Shown: positions 52,875 through 62,290, counted from the stretch's first letter. The stretch: DNA of 64,000 bases from Saccharopolyspora endophytica (GCF_018070075.1 NZ_JAGPXE010000006.1:62001-126000); one strand, 5' to 3'. Numbers and translations are program-made. Notes: generated from the sequence alone by a model not told the origin.

Positions 52875-53831
52875 ATGTCAGTGCTAGCCGCCGTGGTCCG
52901 GGAACTGGGGTCCGAGCCGGTCGTCGAGGAGTTCGCGGACCCGGCTCCCGAAGACGCCGCCGACGTCGTCGCGGCCGCCTTGAACCCCGTCGACGTTGCC
53001 GTCCTGAACGGGCAGATCCCCTTCAGACGCCTCGCACCGCCGTTCGTGGCCGGCCTCGAAGGCGTGGCCCGGTTGCGGGACGGCCGTCACCGCTACTTCT
53101 TCGCCCCGGAGCCGCCTTTCGGCTCCTTCGCGGAGTCGGTGCCGCTGGCCGGCGCCGAGATGACGGCCGCTGTGCCTGCCGGGCTCGATCCGGTGGTGGC
53201 GGCAGCGCTCGGCGTCTCGGGACTGGCCGCGCACCTCTCGCTCACCGCCACCGGCGGCTTGGTCGCCGGGGAGGACGTGCTGATCCTCGGGGCCGACGGG
53301 CAGGTCGGGCGCGTGGCGGTCCAGCTGGCGAGGGCGTTCGGCGCGGGCCGCGTGATCGGCGTCGTCCGCGACGGCGACAGCCGTCGGGTGCCGCTGGCGC
53401 TGGGCGCCGACGCGGCGGTGTCGTCGACCGACGTCGACGGCCTCGCGGAACGCCTCCGGGCGGAGGCTCCGGACGGGGTGGACCTGATCCTCGACCTCGT
53501 GTGGGGGCCTGTCGTCGGGCCGTCCCTCGCAGTGGCCCGGCAGAACGCCCGGGTCGTCCAGGTCGGCAACTCCGGTGGTCCGGACGCGACGCTGAACGCC
53601 CCTTCGTTCCGGAACAGGGGAGTGCGGTTCCTGCCGCACTCGAACTTCCTGTTCAGCCCCGAGGACCGCGCCGCCGGGTTCGAGGAGCTCGCCGCCCGTG
53701 CCGCCCGGGGCGAGGTCGAGGTCGAGGTGGAGCGGGTTCCGCTGGCCGGAGCTCCGGAAGCCCACCGCCGCCTCGTCGCCGGAGCCGCCAAACGAAAGCT
53801 GGTGCTCACCACGACGTCCGGAACGGATTGA
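52875..53831 (+). CDS. Quinone-oxidoreductase-like medium-chain dehydrogenase
   Basis: 318 residues, MDR superfamily without zinc ligands. N-terminal GroES-like domain (LNPVDVAVLNGQIPFRRLAPPFVAGLEGVARL), then a nucleotide-binding domain with VLILGADGQVGRVAVQLARAFG. The usual G-x-G-x-x-G reads GADGQVG, so NADPH binding is probable but atypical. Related enzymes reduce quinones or enones. ATG 52875 has GAGGGGAGCTG upstream. It is followed 42 bases later by the MBL gene. Confidence 0.85.
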   Translation: MSVLAAVVRELGSEPVVEEFADPAPEDAADVVAAALNPVDVAVLNGQIPFRRLAPPFVAGLEGVARLRDGRHRYFFAPEPPFGSFAESVPLAGAEMTAAVPAGLDPVVAAALGVSGLAAHLSLTATGGLVAGEDVLILGADGQVGRVAVQLARAFGAGRVIGVVRDGDSRRVPLALGADAAVSSTDVDGLAERLRAEAPDGVDLILDLVWGPVVGPSLAVARQNARVVQVGNSGGPDATLNAPSFRNRGVRFLPHSNFLFSPEDRAAGFEELAARAARGEVEVEVERVPLAGAPEAHRRLVAGAAKRKLVLTTTSGTD

Positions 53832-53873
53832 ACCGAACCACTTCACCCGCAGAACACCCTGAAAAGGCGCGTC

Positions 53874-54776
53874 ATGACGACCTTCGCGCGACACCACGTG
53901 CAGCCCGATCACATCACCGATCTCACCGCAGGCTTCCTGACGCGTGAGGTGGCTCCCGGCGTGTTCGTGCTGACCAACGGCAACTACCAATCCCTGTTCT
54001 TCACCACCGGCGAAGGCGTCGTGCTGGTCGACGCGCCCGAGCCGCTCGTGCGCTTCATCGAGCCCGCGGTCGCGGATGTCACCGACGAGCCGATCACCAC
54101 GTTGATCTACTCCCACGGGCACTCGGACCACATCGGAGGCGCCCACCTGGTCGGCTCCGATGATCTGGAGATCATCGCCGAGAAGAGCACGGCGGAGTTC
54201 GTGGAGTCCAAGCAGGACCCGCGTCGACCGGTGCCCACGTCGACCTTCGACACCGATCAGACGATCCAGAAGGGCTTCCGGAAGATTCAGCTGATCCGCG
54301 AGGGCTTCCACTCCGCCGAAGGCGACGTGGTGGTGTACCTGCCGGAGGAGAAGGTCATGGTCGCCATCGACCTGATCGGTCCGGGCTGGGTGCCGCTGCA
54401 CGCGTTCGACATCACCGAGAACATGTACCGCTACCTGGGCGCCTTCGACCGCCTGCTGGCCTACGACTTCGAGGCGTTCATCTCCGGCCACACCGCCGAC
54501 GTGGCGCGGCGCCACGACGTCGAGATCACCAAGGAGTACACCTTCGACGTGTACGAGACGGTCAAGCGCATCCACGGTGAGCTCAACTTCGAGGAGCTGC
54601 TCGCCGAAGACCGGGACAACGAGCAGGCCGGCATCAAGAAGATCATCGATGTCACCACGCAGCGCGCCACCGAGGAGCTCAAGTCGCGCTGGCTCGACGG
54701 TCCGATGAAGGGCGTCGAGCTGTGGACCGAGAGCCACAGCCTCGCCATGGTCCTCTACGTGAGGTGGACCGACTGA
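53874..54776 (+). CDS. Metallo-beta-lactamase-fold hydrolase
   Basis: 300 residues. The metal motif H81-G-H83-S-D85-H86 is intact, and further ligands are expected in EGFHSAEGDVVVYLPEEKVMVAIDLIG and SGHTADVARRHD. The fold covers lactonases, thioesterases and hydrolases; the substrate is unknown, possibly a lactone or thioester of the aromatic pathway. ATG 53874 follows AAAAGGCGCG. It is co-directional with the MDR gene and 58 bases before the GntR gene. Confidence 0.87.
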   Translation: MTTFARHHVQPDHITDLTAGFLTREVAPGVFVLTNGNYQSLFFTTGEGVVLVDAPEPLVRFIEPAVADVTDEPITTLIYSHGHSDHIGGAHLVGSDDLEIIAEKSTAEFVESKQDPRRPVPTSTFDTDQTIQKGFRKIQLIREGFHSAEGDVVVYLPEEKVMVAIDLIGPGWVPLHAFDITENMYRYLGAFDRLLAYDFEAFISGHTADVARRHDVEITKEYTFDVYETVKRIHGELNFEELLAEDRDNEQAGIKKIIDVTTQRATEELKSRWLDGPMKGVELWTESHSLAMVLYVRWTD

Positions 54777-54790
54777 GGCCGCTCCGCCAG

Positions 54791-54820
54791 ATTCGAAAGT
54801 GTCTCGAATACTCGTAATAT
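54791..54820 (+). promoter_or_regulatory. gntR promoter with an ATTCGA-N7-TCGAAT operator
   Basis: -35 TTCGAA (54792-54797) and -10 TAATAT (54815-54820) are 17 bases apart. A perfect inverted repeat ATTCGA/TCGAAT (54791-54809) covers the -35 box and spacer, consistent with autoregulation. TTCGAA boxes recur at the FAH promoter. Confidence 0.62.
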
Positions 54821-54834
54821 GGTAGCTTCCGGGT

Positions 54835-55545
54835 GTGGTCAAGAGCGGTGGATCGACGCGAACCGAGGGCGTCTACCAGCGGCTTCGCGCCGACATCCTG
54901 GGCGGGCGGTTCACGCCGGGGGAGCGGTTGAAGTTCCCGGAGCTGTCGGAGCGGTGCGGGGCCAGCGTCGGTGCGTGCCGCGAGGCGCTGACCAAGCTGG
55001 CCGCCGACGGACTGGTGACGACGCGGGCGCACCAGGGCTACATCGTCACCCCGTTGTCGCACGAGGACCTCGCGGACCTGACCCGAGCGCGGGTCGAGGT
55101 CGAGTCTCTGGTGCTGCGGCTCTCGGTGTTCGAAGGTGACATGCAGTGGGAATCGCAGGCGGTGGCCGCGCACCACAGGCTGGCGCGAACTCCGTTCCAC
55201 GGCCCCGACGATCCCGACCACCCCAGCGACGAGTGGTCGGCGGCCCACGCCGCGTTCCACACGGCCTTGCTGGCGGGTTGCGGCAACCAGCGGCTGCTGA
55301 ACACGGCCCGGTCGCTGCGCCAGGAGGCCGAGCTCTACCTGCAGTGGTCGGTGTCGTTCGGCGGCGAACCCGACCGCGATCTCGACACCGAGCACCGGGA
55401 GATCCTGGAAGCGGCCGTCGCCCGCGACGCCGACCGTGCGCAGGAGCTGCTCCGCGACCACATCGCCCACACCGCCCAGCTGCTCATCAGCTGCGCTCCC
55501 GACGAGCCCAATGGTGCGGCTCGGCGCATCGTGGGGGAGGCATGA
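54835..55545 (+). CDS. GntR-family (FCD) regulator
   Basis: 236 residues. Winged helix EGVYQRLRADILGGRFTPGERLKFPELSERCGASVGACREALTKLAADGLVTTRAHQGYIV, then an FCD ligand domain (about 80-220) with AHAAFHTALLAGCGNQRLL and HREILEAAVARDADRAQELLRDHI, where His and acidic residues normally bind a metal and an acid ligand. GTG 54835 has only GGGT upstream, so initiation may be weak. It is followed 48 bases later by the second isochorismatase-like gene and probably controls it. Confidence 0.9.
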   Translation: MVKSGGSTRTEGVYQRLRADILGGRFTPGERLKFPELSERCGASVGACREALTKLAADGLVTTRAHQGYIVTPLSHEDLADLTRARVEVESLVLRLSVFEGDMQWESQAVAAHHRLARTPFHGPDDPDHPSDEWSAAHAAFHTALLAGCGNQRLLNTARSLRQEAELYLQWSVSFGGEPDRDLDTEHREILEAAVARDADRAQELLRDHIAHTAQLLISCAPDEPNGAARRIVGEA

Positions 55546-55593
55546 CCGACCGGTGAAGCGCGAGCGCTGAAGCGACTTCAGGGAGTGATCGAC

Positions 55594-56220
55594 ATGGCAG
55601 GCGAGACGCCCAAGAGGGCTGACGACCACCTGCTCACGCCGGACAACGCCGTGCTGGTGCTCATCGACTACCAGCCCGAGCAGGTCGGCACCGTCCGCTC
55701 GATCGGGCACGACGAGATGATGCTCAACATCACCGCCGTGGCCCGGGCGGCCCGGGAGTACGACGTGCCGGTGGTCCTGAGCACCGTCGGCGTCGAGCTC
55801 GGCGTCAACACCGGCACCATCGCGGAGCTGCGCGACGCGTTGCCCGCCACGAAGGAGATCGACCGGACCACGCTGAACTCCTGGGAGGACGCGGACTTCC
55901 GCGCCGCGGTGGAGGCGACCGGCCGGAAGAAGATCATCATGACCGGCCTGTGGACCGAGGTGTGCGTGGCGTTCCCGACGCTGGACCTGCTCCGCGAGGG
56001 CTACGAGGTCTACCCGGTCGAGGACGCGATCGGCGGCATCAGCCGCAGCGCTCACGAGCAGGCCATGGTCCGGATGACCAACGCGGGCGCCCAGCCGGTC
56101 ACCGCCATCTCCCTGGTCGCCGAACTGCAGCGCGACTGGGGCAGGCCGGACGCCGACAAGCTCCGAGGCGTCCTGCGCTGGTACTTCCCGAAGCTCGACG
56201 AGCTCGGCACGACCCGCTGA
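55594..56220 (+). CDS. Isochorismatase-like cysteine hydrolase 2
   Basis: 208 residues. D25 (LVLIDYQPEQ) and nucleophile C124 (GLWTEVCVAFPTL) are present, and TTLNSWEDADF replaces the NAWED segment of copy 1. Despite sharing GLWTEVCVAFP, it differs from the gene at 52081 over most of its length. ATG 55594 is preferred to GTG 55585 because GGGAG lies 10 bases upstream. It is the last gene of the unit with the GntR regulator. Confidence 0.87.
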   Translation: MAGETPKRADDHLLTPDNAVLVLIDYQPEQVGTVRSIGHDEMMLNITAVARAAREYDVPVVLSTVGVELGVNTGTIAELRDALPATKEIDRTTLNSWEDADFRAAVEATGRKKIIMTGLWTEVCVAFPTLDLLREGYEVYPVEDAIGGISRSAHEQAMVRMTNAGAQPVTAISLVAELQRDWGRPDADKLRGVLRWYFPKLDELGTTR

Positions 56221-56450
56221 GGACCGGCCGCCCGCGCCGAAGCGGAAACCGACCCGCCGCATCCTCGCGATGTGCGCCGGGGCGGGGTCGGATGCGGTGC
56301 GCGGCGCACGAAAGTATCAGCACCCCGCGCTTTATCCGTCTAGTTCGGTTCGCCGTGCCGACATAGCTTGTGGACATCAGGCACCTCTGACGAGTGTTCC
56401 CCCCTCGTCGGGTGCTGCCCAATCGGTGTCCACAAAGGAGTGACTCCCGC

Positions 56451-57731
56451 ATGTTCGGCATGCCGCGGCGCCTGCTGTTCGGCTACCTCGCCCTCGCCGT
56501 GTTCATGACCGGTGATGGTTTCGAGCTCACGTTCTTGTCCCGCTTCCTCGTCGAGAGCGGTTTCTCGGCCACTCAAGCAGGGCTCGTCTTCACCGTCTAC
56601 GGGCTGGTGGTCGCCTTCTCGGCGTGGACCACCGGCGTGCTGGCCGAGGTCGTCGGGGCTCGGCGCCTGATGGTGCTCGGCGGCGTCCTGTGGATGGTCC
56701 TGCACGCCCTGTTCCTGACGGTGGGACTGCAGAGCGTGATCGGCACGATCCTGATCTACAGCCTGCGCGGGGTGGCCTACCCGCTGTTCATGTACTCGTT
56801 CGTCGTGCTCATCGCGCAGTCGGTCCACCCCAGCCGCCTGGCCTCGGCGATGGGCTGGTTCTGGGCCTCGTTCTCGCTGGGCATCGGCGTCATGGGCGCC
56901 TACGTGCCGAGCCTGCTGGTCCCCGTGATCGGCGAGTACGCCACGCTGTGGGCCTCGCTGATCTTCGTCGCGGCTGGAACGGCCATGTGCGCCTTCCTCG
57001 TTCCCGGTGCCCCGCCGGAGGCGGACCGCTCGCGGGAGCTCGCCCGCGAGGGCCGGACCCGGGAGCTGCTGCGCGGGGTGACGATCCTGGTCGAGAACCG
57101 GCAGATCGCGCTGTCGGTGGTCATCCGGGTGCTGTGCAACCTGACGCTCTACGCCTTCCCGATGATGATGCCGCTCTACCTGACCACCGACGAGGTCGGC
57201 GGGCAGGCGTGGTTCTCGCTGCCCGAGTGGATGACCCTGTGGGCGATCACCAACGCCATCACCATCGTCTCCAACATCATGTGGGGCCGGCTCGGGGACC
57301 GCTTCGGCTGGATGCGCCAGATGCGCTGGTACGGCTTCGGCGGCATGGCGATCGCGACCCTGGCCTTCGCCTACTTCCCGGTGTGGTTCGGGGCGAGCTT
57401 CGCGCTGATGATCGTCCCCGCCGTGCTCTTCGCGCTGTCGGTCACCGCCTTCGTGCCCATGGGCGCGATCTTCCCGGCGCTCGCGCCGGAGCACCGCGGA
57501 GCGGCGATCTCCGCCCACAACCTCGCCTCCGGGCTCACCACGTTCGCGGGCCCGGGCATCGCCACCGCGCTGCTGCCGGTGATCGGCCCGATCGGCGTGT
57601 GCTGGGCCTTCGCGGGCCTGATGGTGCTGGGCACCCTCACCACCTTCTTCATCCACCCACCCCAGCCGGGCATCACCACCGAGACCGGCCGGATGCTCCC
57701 GCGCCGCGAGCGCCTGGCCAACGCCGCCTGA
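56451..57731 (+). CDS. MFS transporter, probable polyol/sugar permease
   Basis: 426 residues with 12 helices. The A-motif region is GVLAEVVGARRLMVLGG and its repeat GRLGDRFGWMRQMR. The N-terminus LLFGYLALAVFMTGDGFELTFLSRFLVESGFSATQAG resembles the RbtT/DalT/CsbX polyol symporters. The polyol dehydrogenase gene 53 bases downstream supports uptake of a pentitol or hexitol. ATG 56451 has AAAGGAG 11 bases upstream. Confidence 0.87.
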   Translation: MFGMPRRLLFGYLALAVFMTGDGFELTFLSRFLVESGFSATQAGLVFTVYGLVVAFSAWTTGVLAEVVGARRLMVLGGVLWMVLHALFLTVGLQSVIGTILIYSLRGVAYPLFMYSFVVLIAQSVHPSRLASAMGWFWASFSLGIGVMGAYVPSLLVPVIGEYATLWASLIFVAAGTAMCAFLVPGAPPEADRSRELAREGRTRELLRGVTILVENRQIALSVVIRVLCNLTLYAFPMMMPLYLTTDEVGGQAWFSLPEWMTLWAITNAITIVSNIMWGRLGDRFGWMRQMRWYGFGGMAIATLAFAYFPVWFGASFALMIVPAVLFALSVTAFVPMGAIFPALAPEHRGAAISAHNLASGLTTFAGPGIATALLPVIGPIGVCWAFAGLMVLGTLTTFFIHPPQPGITTETGRMLPRRERLANAA

Positions 57732-57784
57732 GAGGACCTGCGACGATGAACCCCACGACCGTCCCCACCCCGCAGGAGAAGACG

Positions 57785-58825
57785 ATGGACGCCGTCGTCC
57801 TCGAACGCCCGCACGAGATCCAGATCCGCCCGGTCCCCGGCCTGGGCCAGGTCGGCCCCGGTGAAGTGCGCGTCGGCGTGCACACCGTCGGCATCTGCGG
57901 CAGCGACGTCCACTACTACACCCACGGGCGGATCGGGCCGTACGTCGTCGAGGCACCGATGGTGCTCGGCCACGAAGCCTCCGGCACCGTCCTGGAGGTC
58001 GGCGAGGGCGTGACCCACCTGGCCGTCGGCGACCGGGTGTGCATGGAGCCGGGCATCCCGAACCCGCGTTCCCGCGCCTCGCGCCTGGGCATGTACAACG
58101 TCGACCCCGACGTGCGGTTCTGGGCCACCCCGCCGGTGCACGGCTGCCTGCAGCCGGAGGTCGTGCACCCGGCCGACTTCACCTACAAGCTGCCCGACCG
58201 GCTGTCCCTGGAGGAGGGCGCGCTCATCGAGCCCTTCGCGGTGGCCGTCCACGCGGTGACCAAGGCCGGGATCTCGCCCGGTGACGTGGTCGCCGTCGCG
58301 GGTGCGGGGACGATCGGGGTGCTCACCGCCATCGCCGCCGCGGCCAGTGGTGCGTCCCGCGTGTACATCTCCGACGTCGCGCCGGAGAAGTTCGCCAAGA
58401 TCGAGGCGTACCCGACGATCCACCCCGTCGACGCCACCCGGCAGGACCTGGCCGAGGTGGTGCGCGAGGCCACCGACGGCTGGGGCGCGGACGTGGTGTT
58501 CGAGGCCAGTGGTAACCCGCGTGCCTTCGCCTCGCTGTGGGAGACCCCCGCGCCGGGCGGGACGGTCGTGCTGGTGGGCATCCCGGTGGACCCGGTGCCG
58601 CTGGACGTCGCGGCCGCGCAAGCCCGGGAACTGCGCATCGAGACGGTGTTCCGCTACGCCAACGCCTACCCGCGAGCCATCGAGCTGGCGGCTTCGCCGT
58701 CGGTGGACCTGGGCGATCTGATCAGCGCCACCTACCCGGTGGAGGAGGCCGTCGCCGCCTTCGAGCGCGGCGCCGAGGCGCGACCGGGCGACACCAAGAT
58801 CCAGATCAGAGTGGCGGGAGCCTGA
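57785..58825 (+). CDS. Zinc-dependent polyol (xylitol/sorbitol-type) dehydrogenase
   Basis: 346 residues, MDR superfamily. Catalytic zinc site: Cys in [10 protein letters not shown], His-Glu in GHEASGTV and Glu in [13 protein letters not shown]. The coenzyme motif is [17 protein letters not shown] with D in ISDVAPEK, favouring NAD. The usual four-Cys structural zinc loop is missing ([15 protein letters not shown]), as in sorbitol dehydrogenases. ATG 57785 has CAGGAGAAG upstream and gives the family length; ATG 57746 would add 13 residues. It oxidises the polyol taken up by the MFS protein. Confidence 0.9.
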   Translation: MDAVVLERPHEIQIRPVPGLGQVGPGEVRVGVHTVGICGSDVHYYTHGRIGPYVVEAPMVLGHEASGTVLEVGEGVTHLAVGDRVCMEPGIPNPRSRASRLGMYNVDPDVRFWATPPVHGCLQPEVVHPADFTYKLPDRLSLEEGALIEPFAVAVHAVTKAGISPGDVVAVAGAGTIGVLTAIAAAASGASRVYISDVAPEKFAKIEAYPTIHPVDATRQDLAEVVREATDGWGADVVFEASGNPRAFASLWETPAPGGTVVLVGIPVDPVPLDVAAAQARELRIETVFRYANAYPRAIELAASPSVDLGDLISATYPVEEAVAAFERGAEARPGDTKIQIRVAGA

Positions 58826-58827
58826 CG

Positions 58828-59727
58828 GTGGGTGCCGCCGCGCGGAGCAGCACGGGCGACACCGCTTCGCCCGTGCGGGAACTGGTCGTCCCGGACCCGT
58901 CGAGCTCCGTGCGGTGGCACCAGCACGACTGGCCGCATCCGCTGGCCCGCTGGCACCACCACCCCGAGGTCGAGGTCCACCTCGTCCGCGAGTCCTCCGG
59001 GACGATGATGATCGGTGACTACGTGGGTCCGTTCGGGCCCGGAAACCTGTGCCTCATCGGGTCGTTCCTCCCGCACAACTGGATCTCCCACCTCGACGAC
59101 GACGAACCGGTGCGCAACCGCGACGCGGTCCTGCAGCTCGACCAGGACCGGTTCTTCGCCGCCGCTGAGAAGCTGCCGGAACTGGAGTCCCTGCGCCCGC
59201 TGCTGGACGACGCGGCTCGCGGCATCGAGTTCGGCGGCCGCTCGGCGGAGGAGGGCACGGCGGCCCTGGAAGCCGTGCAGGGCACCTTCGGCCTGCGGCG
59301 CCTGGCCGCGGTCACCGAGCTGCTGAGCGTGCTCGCCGAGTCGCCCGAGTCCGACCGCCACTACCTCGACAGCCACGGCGGTTCCTACCGGCTGGACGTC
59401 GAGGAGACCGAGCTGTTCAACCGGGCGCTGAACCACATCACCGACCACCTCGCGGATCGGTTGCTGCTCCGGGACGTGGCCGACGAGGTGGCTTTGAGCC
59501 GCGACGCCTTCTCCCGGCTGTTCTCCAAGGCCACGGGTGTGGGCTTCAGCCGCACCGTGAGCCGCATGCGCGTCACGGAGGCCTCCCGCCTGCTGCGCAC
59601 GACGCGGCTGCCCGTCGCGGAGATCTGCTACCGGGTGGGCTTCACCAACCTGTCGAACTTCAACCGCCAGTTCCGCGCCGCCACCGGCACGACCCCGTCC
59701 CGCTACCGCCGGCTCAACCAGCACTGA
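58828..59727 (+). CDS. AraC-family regulator with cupin sensor
   Basis: 299 residues. The N-terminal cupin-like domain has WHHHPEVEVHLVRESSGTM and GSFLPHNWIS; the two AraC helix-turn-helix units are LADRLLLRDVADEVALSRDAFSRLFSKATG and LPVAEICYRVGFTNLSNFNRQFRAATGTTPSRYRR. GTG 58828 starts two bases after the dehydrogenase stop, without its own strong ribosome site, so it is coupled to it. It should activate the polyol operon when the substrate is bound. Confidence 0.9.
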   Translation: MGAAARSSTGDTASPVRELVVPDPSSSVRWHQHDWPHPLARWHHHPEVEVHLVRESSGTMMIGDYVGPFGPGNLCLIGSFLPHNWISHLDDDEPVRNRDAVLQLDQDRFFAAAEKLPELESLRPLLDDAARGIEFGGRSAEEGTAALEAVQGTFGLRRLAAVTELLSVLAESPESDRHYLDSHGGSYRLDVEETELFNRALNHITDHLADRLLLRDVADEVALSRDAFSRLFSKATGVGFSRTVSRMRVTEASRLLRTTRLPVAEICYRVGFTNLSNFNRQFRAATGTTPSRYRRLNQH

Positions 59728-59742
59728 CCGAGACCGCCGGGG

Positions 59743-60510
59743 TCAGCTGGAGAAGTAGCCGCCCCATCCGTCCCGGTAGAAGCCGCGGATGTGCTTCTCG
59801 ACGTGCTCCTGCGCCGCGGCGCCGTCGCCGGCTTCCAGCGCCTGGTAGATCGCGCGGTGATCGTTCCTGAGCCCGTCGGCGATCGGGTACCACGCGTCGC
59901 CCAGGTCCCGGAAGGCGTTCAGCAGCGGTCGGCGCATGGATTCGCGGATCGCGATCGTCATGTCGGCGACGAGCCGGTTGCCGCCCGCTTCGGCGATCGC
60001 GACGTGGAAATCGGTGTCCAGCTCGTTGAAGCGCTCGCGGTCGCAGTCCGGGTCGTCCATGGCCGCGAGCAGCTCGCGCATCTCCTCCAGGTCCTCCGGA
60101 GTGGCGCGCTCGGCGGCGTGCCGGGCGCTCTCGCGCTCCAACATGACCCGCGCGTCCACGACGTGCTGGATGGGGAAGTTCGCCAGCGCGACGTGCAGGC
60201 GCAGCAGCCGGTTCAGGGCGCTGCTGGGCGTGGCGGCCACGGTCGTCCCGGCATCCGGTCCGGTGCCGACCGACATGCGCAGCACGCCCTGCGCCTCCAG
60301 CGCGCGGAACGCCTCGCGGACCGCGCCCCGGCTCACGCCCAGCATCTGGGCCAGGTCGCGCTCGGCGGGCAGCCGATCGCCCACCTTCAGCTGTCCGGTC
60401 ACGATCTGCTCTTCAACCCGCTCGATCACGAGCTCGTAGGTCCGCGCTCGCGCCACTGGGCGCCACGATCCGTCCGCGTTCGGATCGTCGTCGATCTCGC
60501 TCCCGGCCAT
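59743..60510 (-). CDS. FadR/LldR-type GntR regulator of lactate genes
   Basis: 255 residues. Winged helix YELVIERVEEQIVTGQLKVGDRLPAERDLAQMLGVSRGAVREAFRALEAQGVLRM, then an FCD domain (about 100-245) with FHVAIAEAGGNRL and DHRAIYQALEAGD carrying metal-binding His residues. It is divergent from a lactate permease gene, and the gap holds TGGTCCGACCA, an exact fit to the LldR consensus TNGTNNNACNA. It therefore probably represses permease and dehydrogenase and is released by lactate. Confidence 0.9.
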   Translation of the reverse strand: MAGSEIDDDPNADGSWRPVARARTYELVIERVEEQIVTGQLKVGDRLPAERDLAQMLGVSRGAVREAFRALEAQGVLRMSVGTGPDAGTTVAATPSSALNRLLRLHVALANFPIQHVVDARVMLERESARHAAERATPEDLEEMRELLAAMDDPDCDRERFNELDTDFHVAIAEAGGNRLVADMTIAIRESMRRPLLNAFRDLGDAWYPIADGLRNDHRAIYQALEAGDGAAAQEHVEKHIRGFYRDGWGGYFSS

Positions 60511-60567
60511 CGGCGCCCCCGAAACCTTTACATCCCGTTCTGAGCCTCTTAGGGTACAGCCACCTTA

Positions 60568-60578
60568 TGGTCCGACCA
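60568..60578. promoter_or_regulatory. LldR-type operator TGGTCCGACCA
   Basis: A perfect match to TNGTNNNACNA with extended symmetry (TAT and ATA flanks nearby), midway between the regulator gene and the lactate permease gene. Confidence 0.78.
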
Positions 60579-60625
60579 CATAAAGGTCGACATCGGCGGT
60601 CTTGACTCAGAGAGGTGTCACGCCC

Positions 60626-62290
60626 GTGTACCAACCGGATCCAGCGCCGATCGGCGGAAGCCTGGTGCTCTCGGCCGTGCTGGCCGCCCTGCCCCTCGTC
60701 ACCGTGTTCGTGCTGCTCGGCGCATTTCGCGTGAAGGCCCACTGGGCGGCCCTGTCCGGGCTCGCGGTAGCTCTTGCCGTGGCCGTTGCCGCCTACGGGA
60801 TGCCGGTCGGCATGGCGTTGTCCTCAGCGGGGCAAGGCGCCGCATTCGGCCTGCTGCCGATCATGTGGATCGTCTTCACCGCGATCTGGCTCTACCAGCT
60901 CACGGTGACCAGCGGGCGTTTCGAGGACCTGCGCACCTGCTTCGGCATGATCTCCCCGGATCCTCGTATCCAGGCCGTGGTCATCGCGTTCTGCTTCGGC
61001 GGTCTGCTCGAAGCCCTCGCCGGGTTCGGCGCACCCGTGGCGATCACCGGCATGATGCTGGTCGCGATCGGATTCCCGCCGCTGCGCGCCGCGGTGACGG
61101 TCCTGCTCGCCAACACCGCGCCGGTCGCCTTCGGCGCCCTGGCCACCCCGATCATCACCGCCGGTGAGCTGACCGGGATCCCCTACGAGCACATCGGTGC
61201 CGTGGTCGGGCGGCAGACTCCGGTGCTGGCGCTGGCCGTGCCGTTCCTGCTCGTCCTCATCGTCGACGGACGTCGCGGTCTGCGGGAGACCTGGCAGGCA
61301 GCGGCGGCGACCGGTGTCGGCTTCGCCGTCGCCCAGTTCGTCTGCGCGAACTACATGTCGGTGCAGCTGACCGACATCGTGTCCTCCCTCGTCGGCGCCG
61401 TGGCGCTGGTGATCCTCCTCCGCTTCTGGCAGCCCCGCGGCGGCGAAGCGGCGCACGACCGCATCGGACGCGCGACACCGGCCGACGGTCCCGGCGATGG
61501 CGCTGCTGCGACGCGGACGATCGTGGGGGAGCGGCAGCGGCTCAGCGCCGCCCGGACCGCGATGGCCCTGCTGCCCTACGTCCTCGTCGTGGTCGTGTTC
61601 TCGGTGGTCAAGCTGTGGGAGCCGCTGGGCGACGCGCTGGACGCCACGACCGTGAAGATCCCGTGGCCGGGCTTGCACGGCGAGCTGCTGACGGCGTCCG
61701 GGGAGCCCTCCAGCACCACCGTTTTCAGCCTGAGCTGGCTGTCCTCGCCCGGAAGCCTGCTGCTGCTCTGCGGGTTCGGCGTCGTGGCCGCCTACCGGAT
61801 CCCGTTGCGCGCCGCCTTCTCCGACCTGGTCGGCACCGCGAAGTCGCTGCGGTGGTCGGCGCTCGCGGTCGTGGGCGTGCTCGCCCTGGCCTACGTCATG
61901 AACCAGTCCGGGCAGACCACCACGATCGGCACCGCCATCGCCGCCGCGGGTGCGGCGTTCGTCTTCCTGTCCCCGGTGCTGGGCTGGATCGGCGTCGCGG
62001 TGACGGGGTCGGACACCAGCGCCAACGCCCTGTTCGCGGGGTTGCAGCAGGTGGCAGCGCAGAAGGTGGGCGTGGACCCGGCCCTGCTGGTGGCCGCCAA
62101 CACCTCCGGCGGTGTGATGGGCAAGATGGTCAGCCCGCAGAACCTGAGCATCGCGGCGAGCGCGGTCGGTCTGGTCAACCAGGAGGCGACGCTGCTGCGG
62201 GTGACGCTGAAGTGGAGCCTGGGACTGCTGCTGGCGCTCTGCGTCCTCGTCTTCCTGCAGGCGACCGTCCTCGCCTGGATGCTGCCCTGA
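60626..62290 (+). CDS. L-lactate permease (LctP/LldP family)
   Basis: 554 residues with about 13 helices. Family motifs are present: GLLEALAGFGAPVAITGMMLVAIGFPPLRAA, FALLANTAPVAFGALATPI-like segment with ANTAPVAFGA, and near the C-terminus GVAVTGSDTSANALFAGLQQ and VAANTSGGVMGKMVSPQ. It imports lactate with protons (glycolate can also be a substrate in the family). GTG 60626 has AGAGAGG about 9 bases upstream; TTG 60602 is less likely. It is followed by the lactate dehydrogenase gene after 238 bases that hold no supported gene. Confidence 0.93.
   Translation: MYQPDPAPIGGSLVLSAVLAALPLVTVFVLLGAFRVKAHWAALSGLAVALAVAVAAYGMPVGMALSSAGQGAAFGLLPIMWIVFTAIWLYQLTVTSGRFEDLRTCFGMISPDPRIQAVVIAFCFGGLLEALAGFGAPVAITGMMLVAIGFPPLRAAVTVLLANTAPVAFGALATPIITAGELTGIPYEHIGAVVGRQTPVLALAVPFLLVLIVDGRRGLRETWQAAAATGVGFAVAQFVCANYMSVQLTDIVSSLVGAVALVILLRFWQPRGGEAAHDRIGRATPADGPGDGAAATRTIVGERQRLSAARTAMALLPYVLVVVVFSVVKLWEPLGDALDATTVKIPWPGLHGELLTASGEPSSTTVFSLSWLSSPGSLLLLCGFGVVAAYRIPLRAAFSDLVGTAKSLRWSALAVVGVLALAYVMNQSGQTTTIGTAIAAAGAAFVFLSPVLGWIGVAVTGSDTSANALFAGLQQVAAQKVGVDPALLVAANTSGGVMGKMVSPQNLSIAASAVGLVNQEATLLRVTLKWSLGLLLALCVLVFLQATVLAWMLP

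Noticed and set aside
56221..56450. Terminator or operator hairpins after the second isochorismatase-like gene
   Set aside because: The possible arms (CCGACCC/GGGTCGG and CCGCATCC/GGATGCGG) are mutually exclusive and far apart, so no single structure is convincing.
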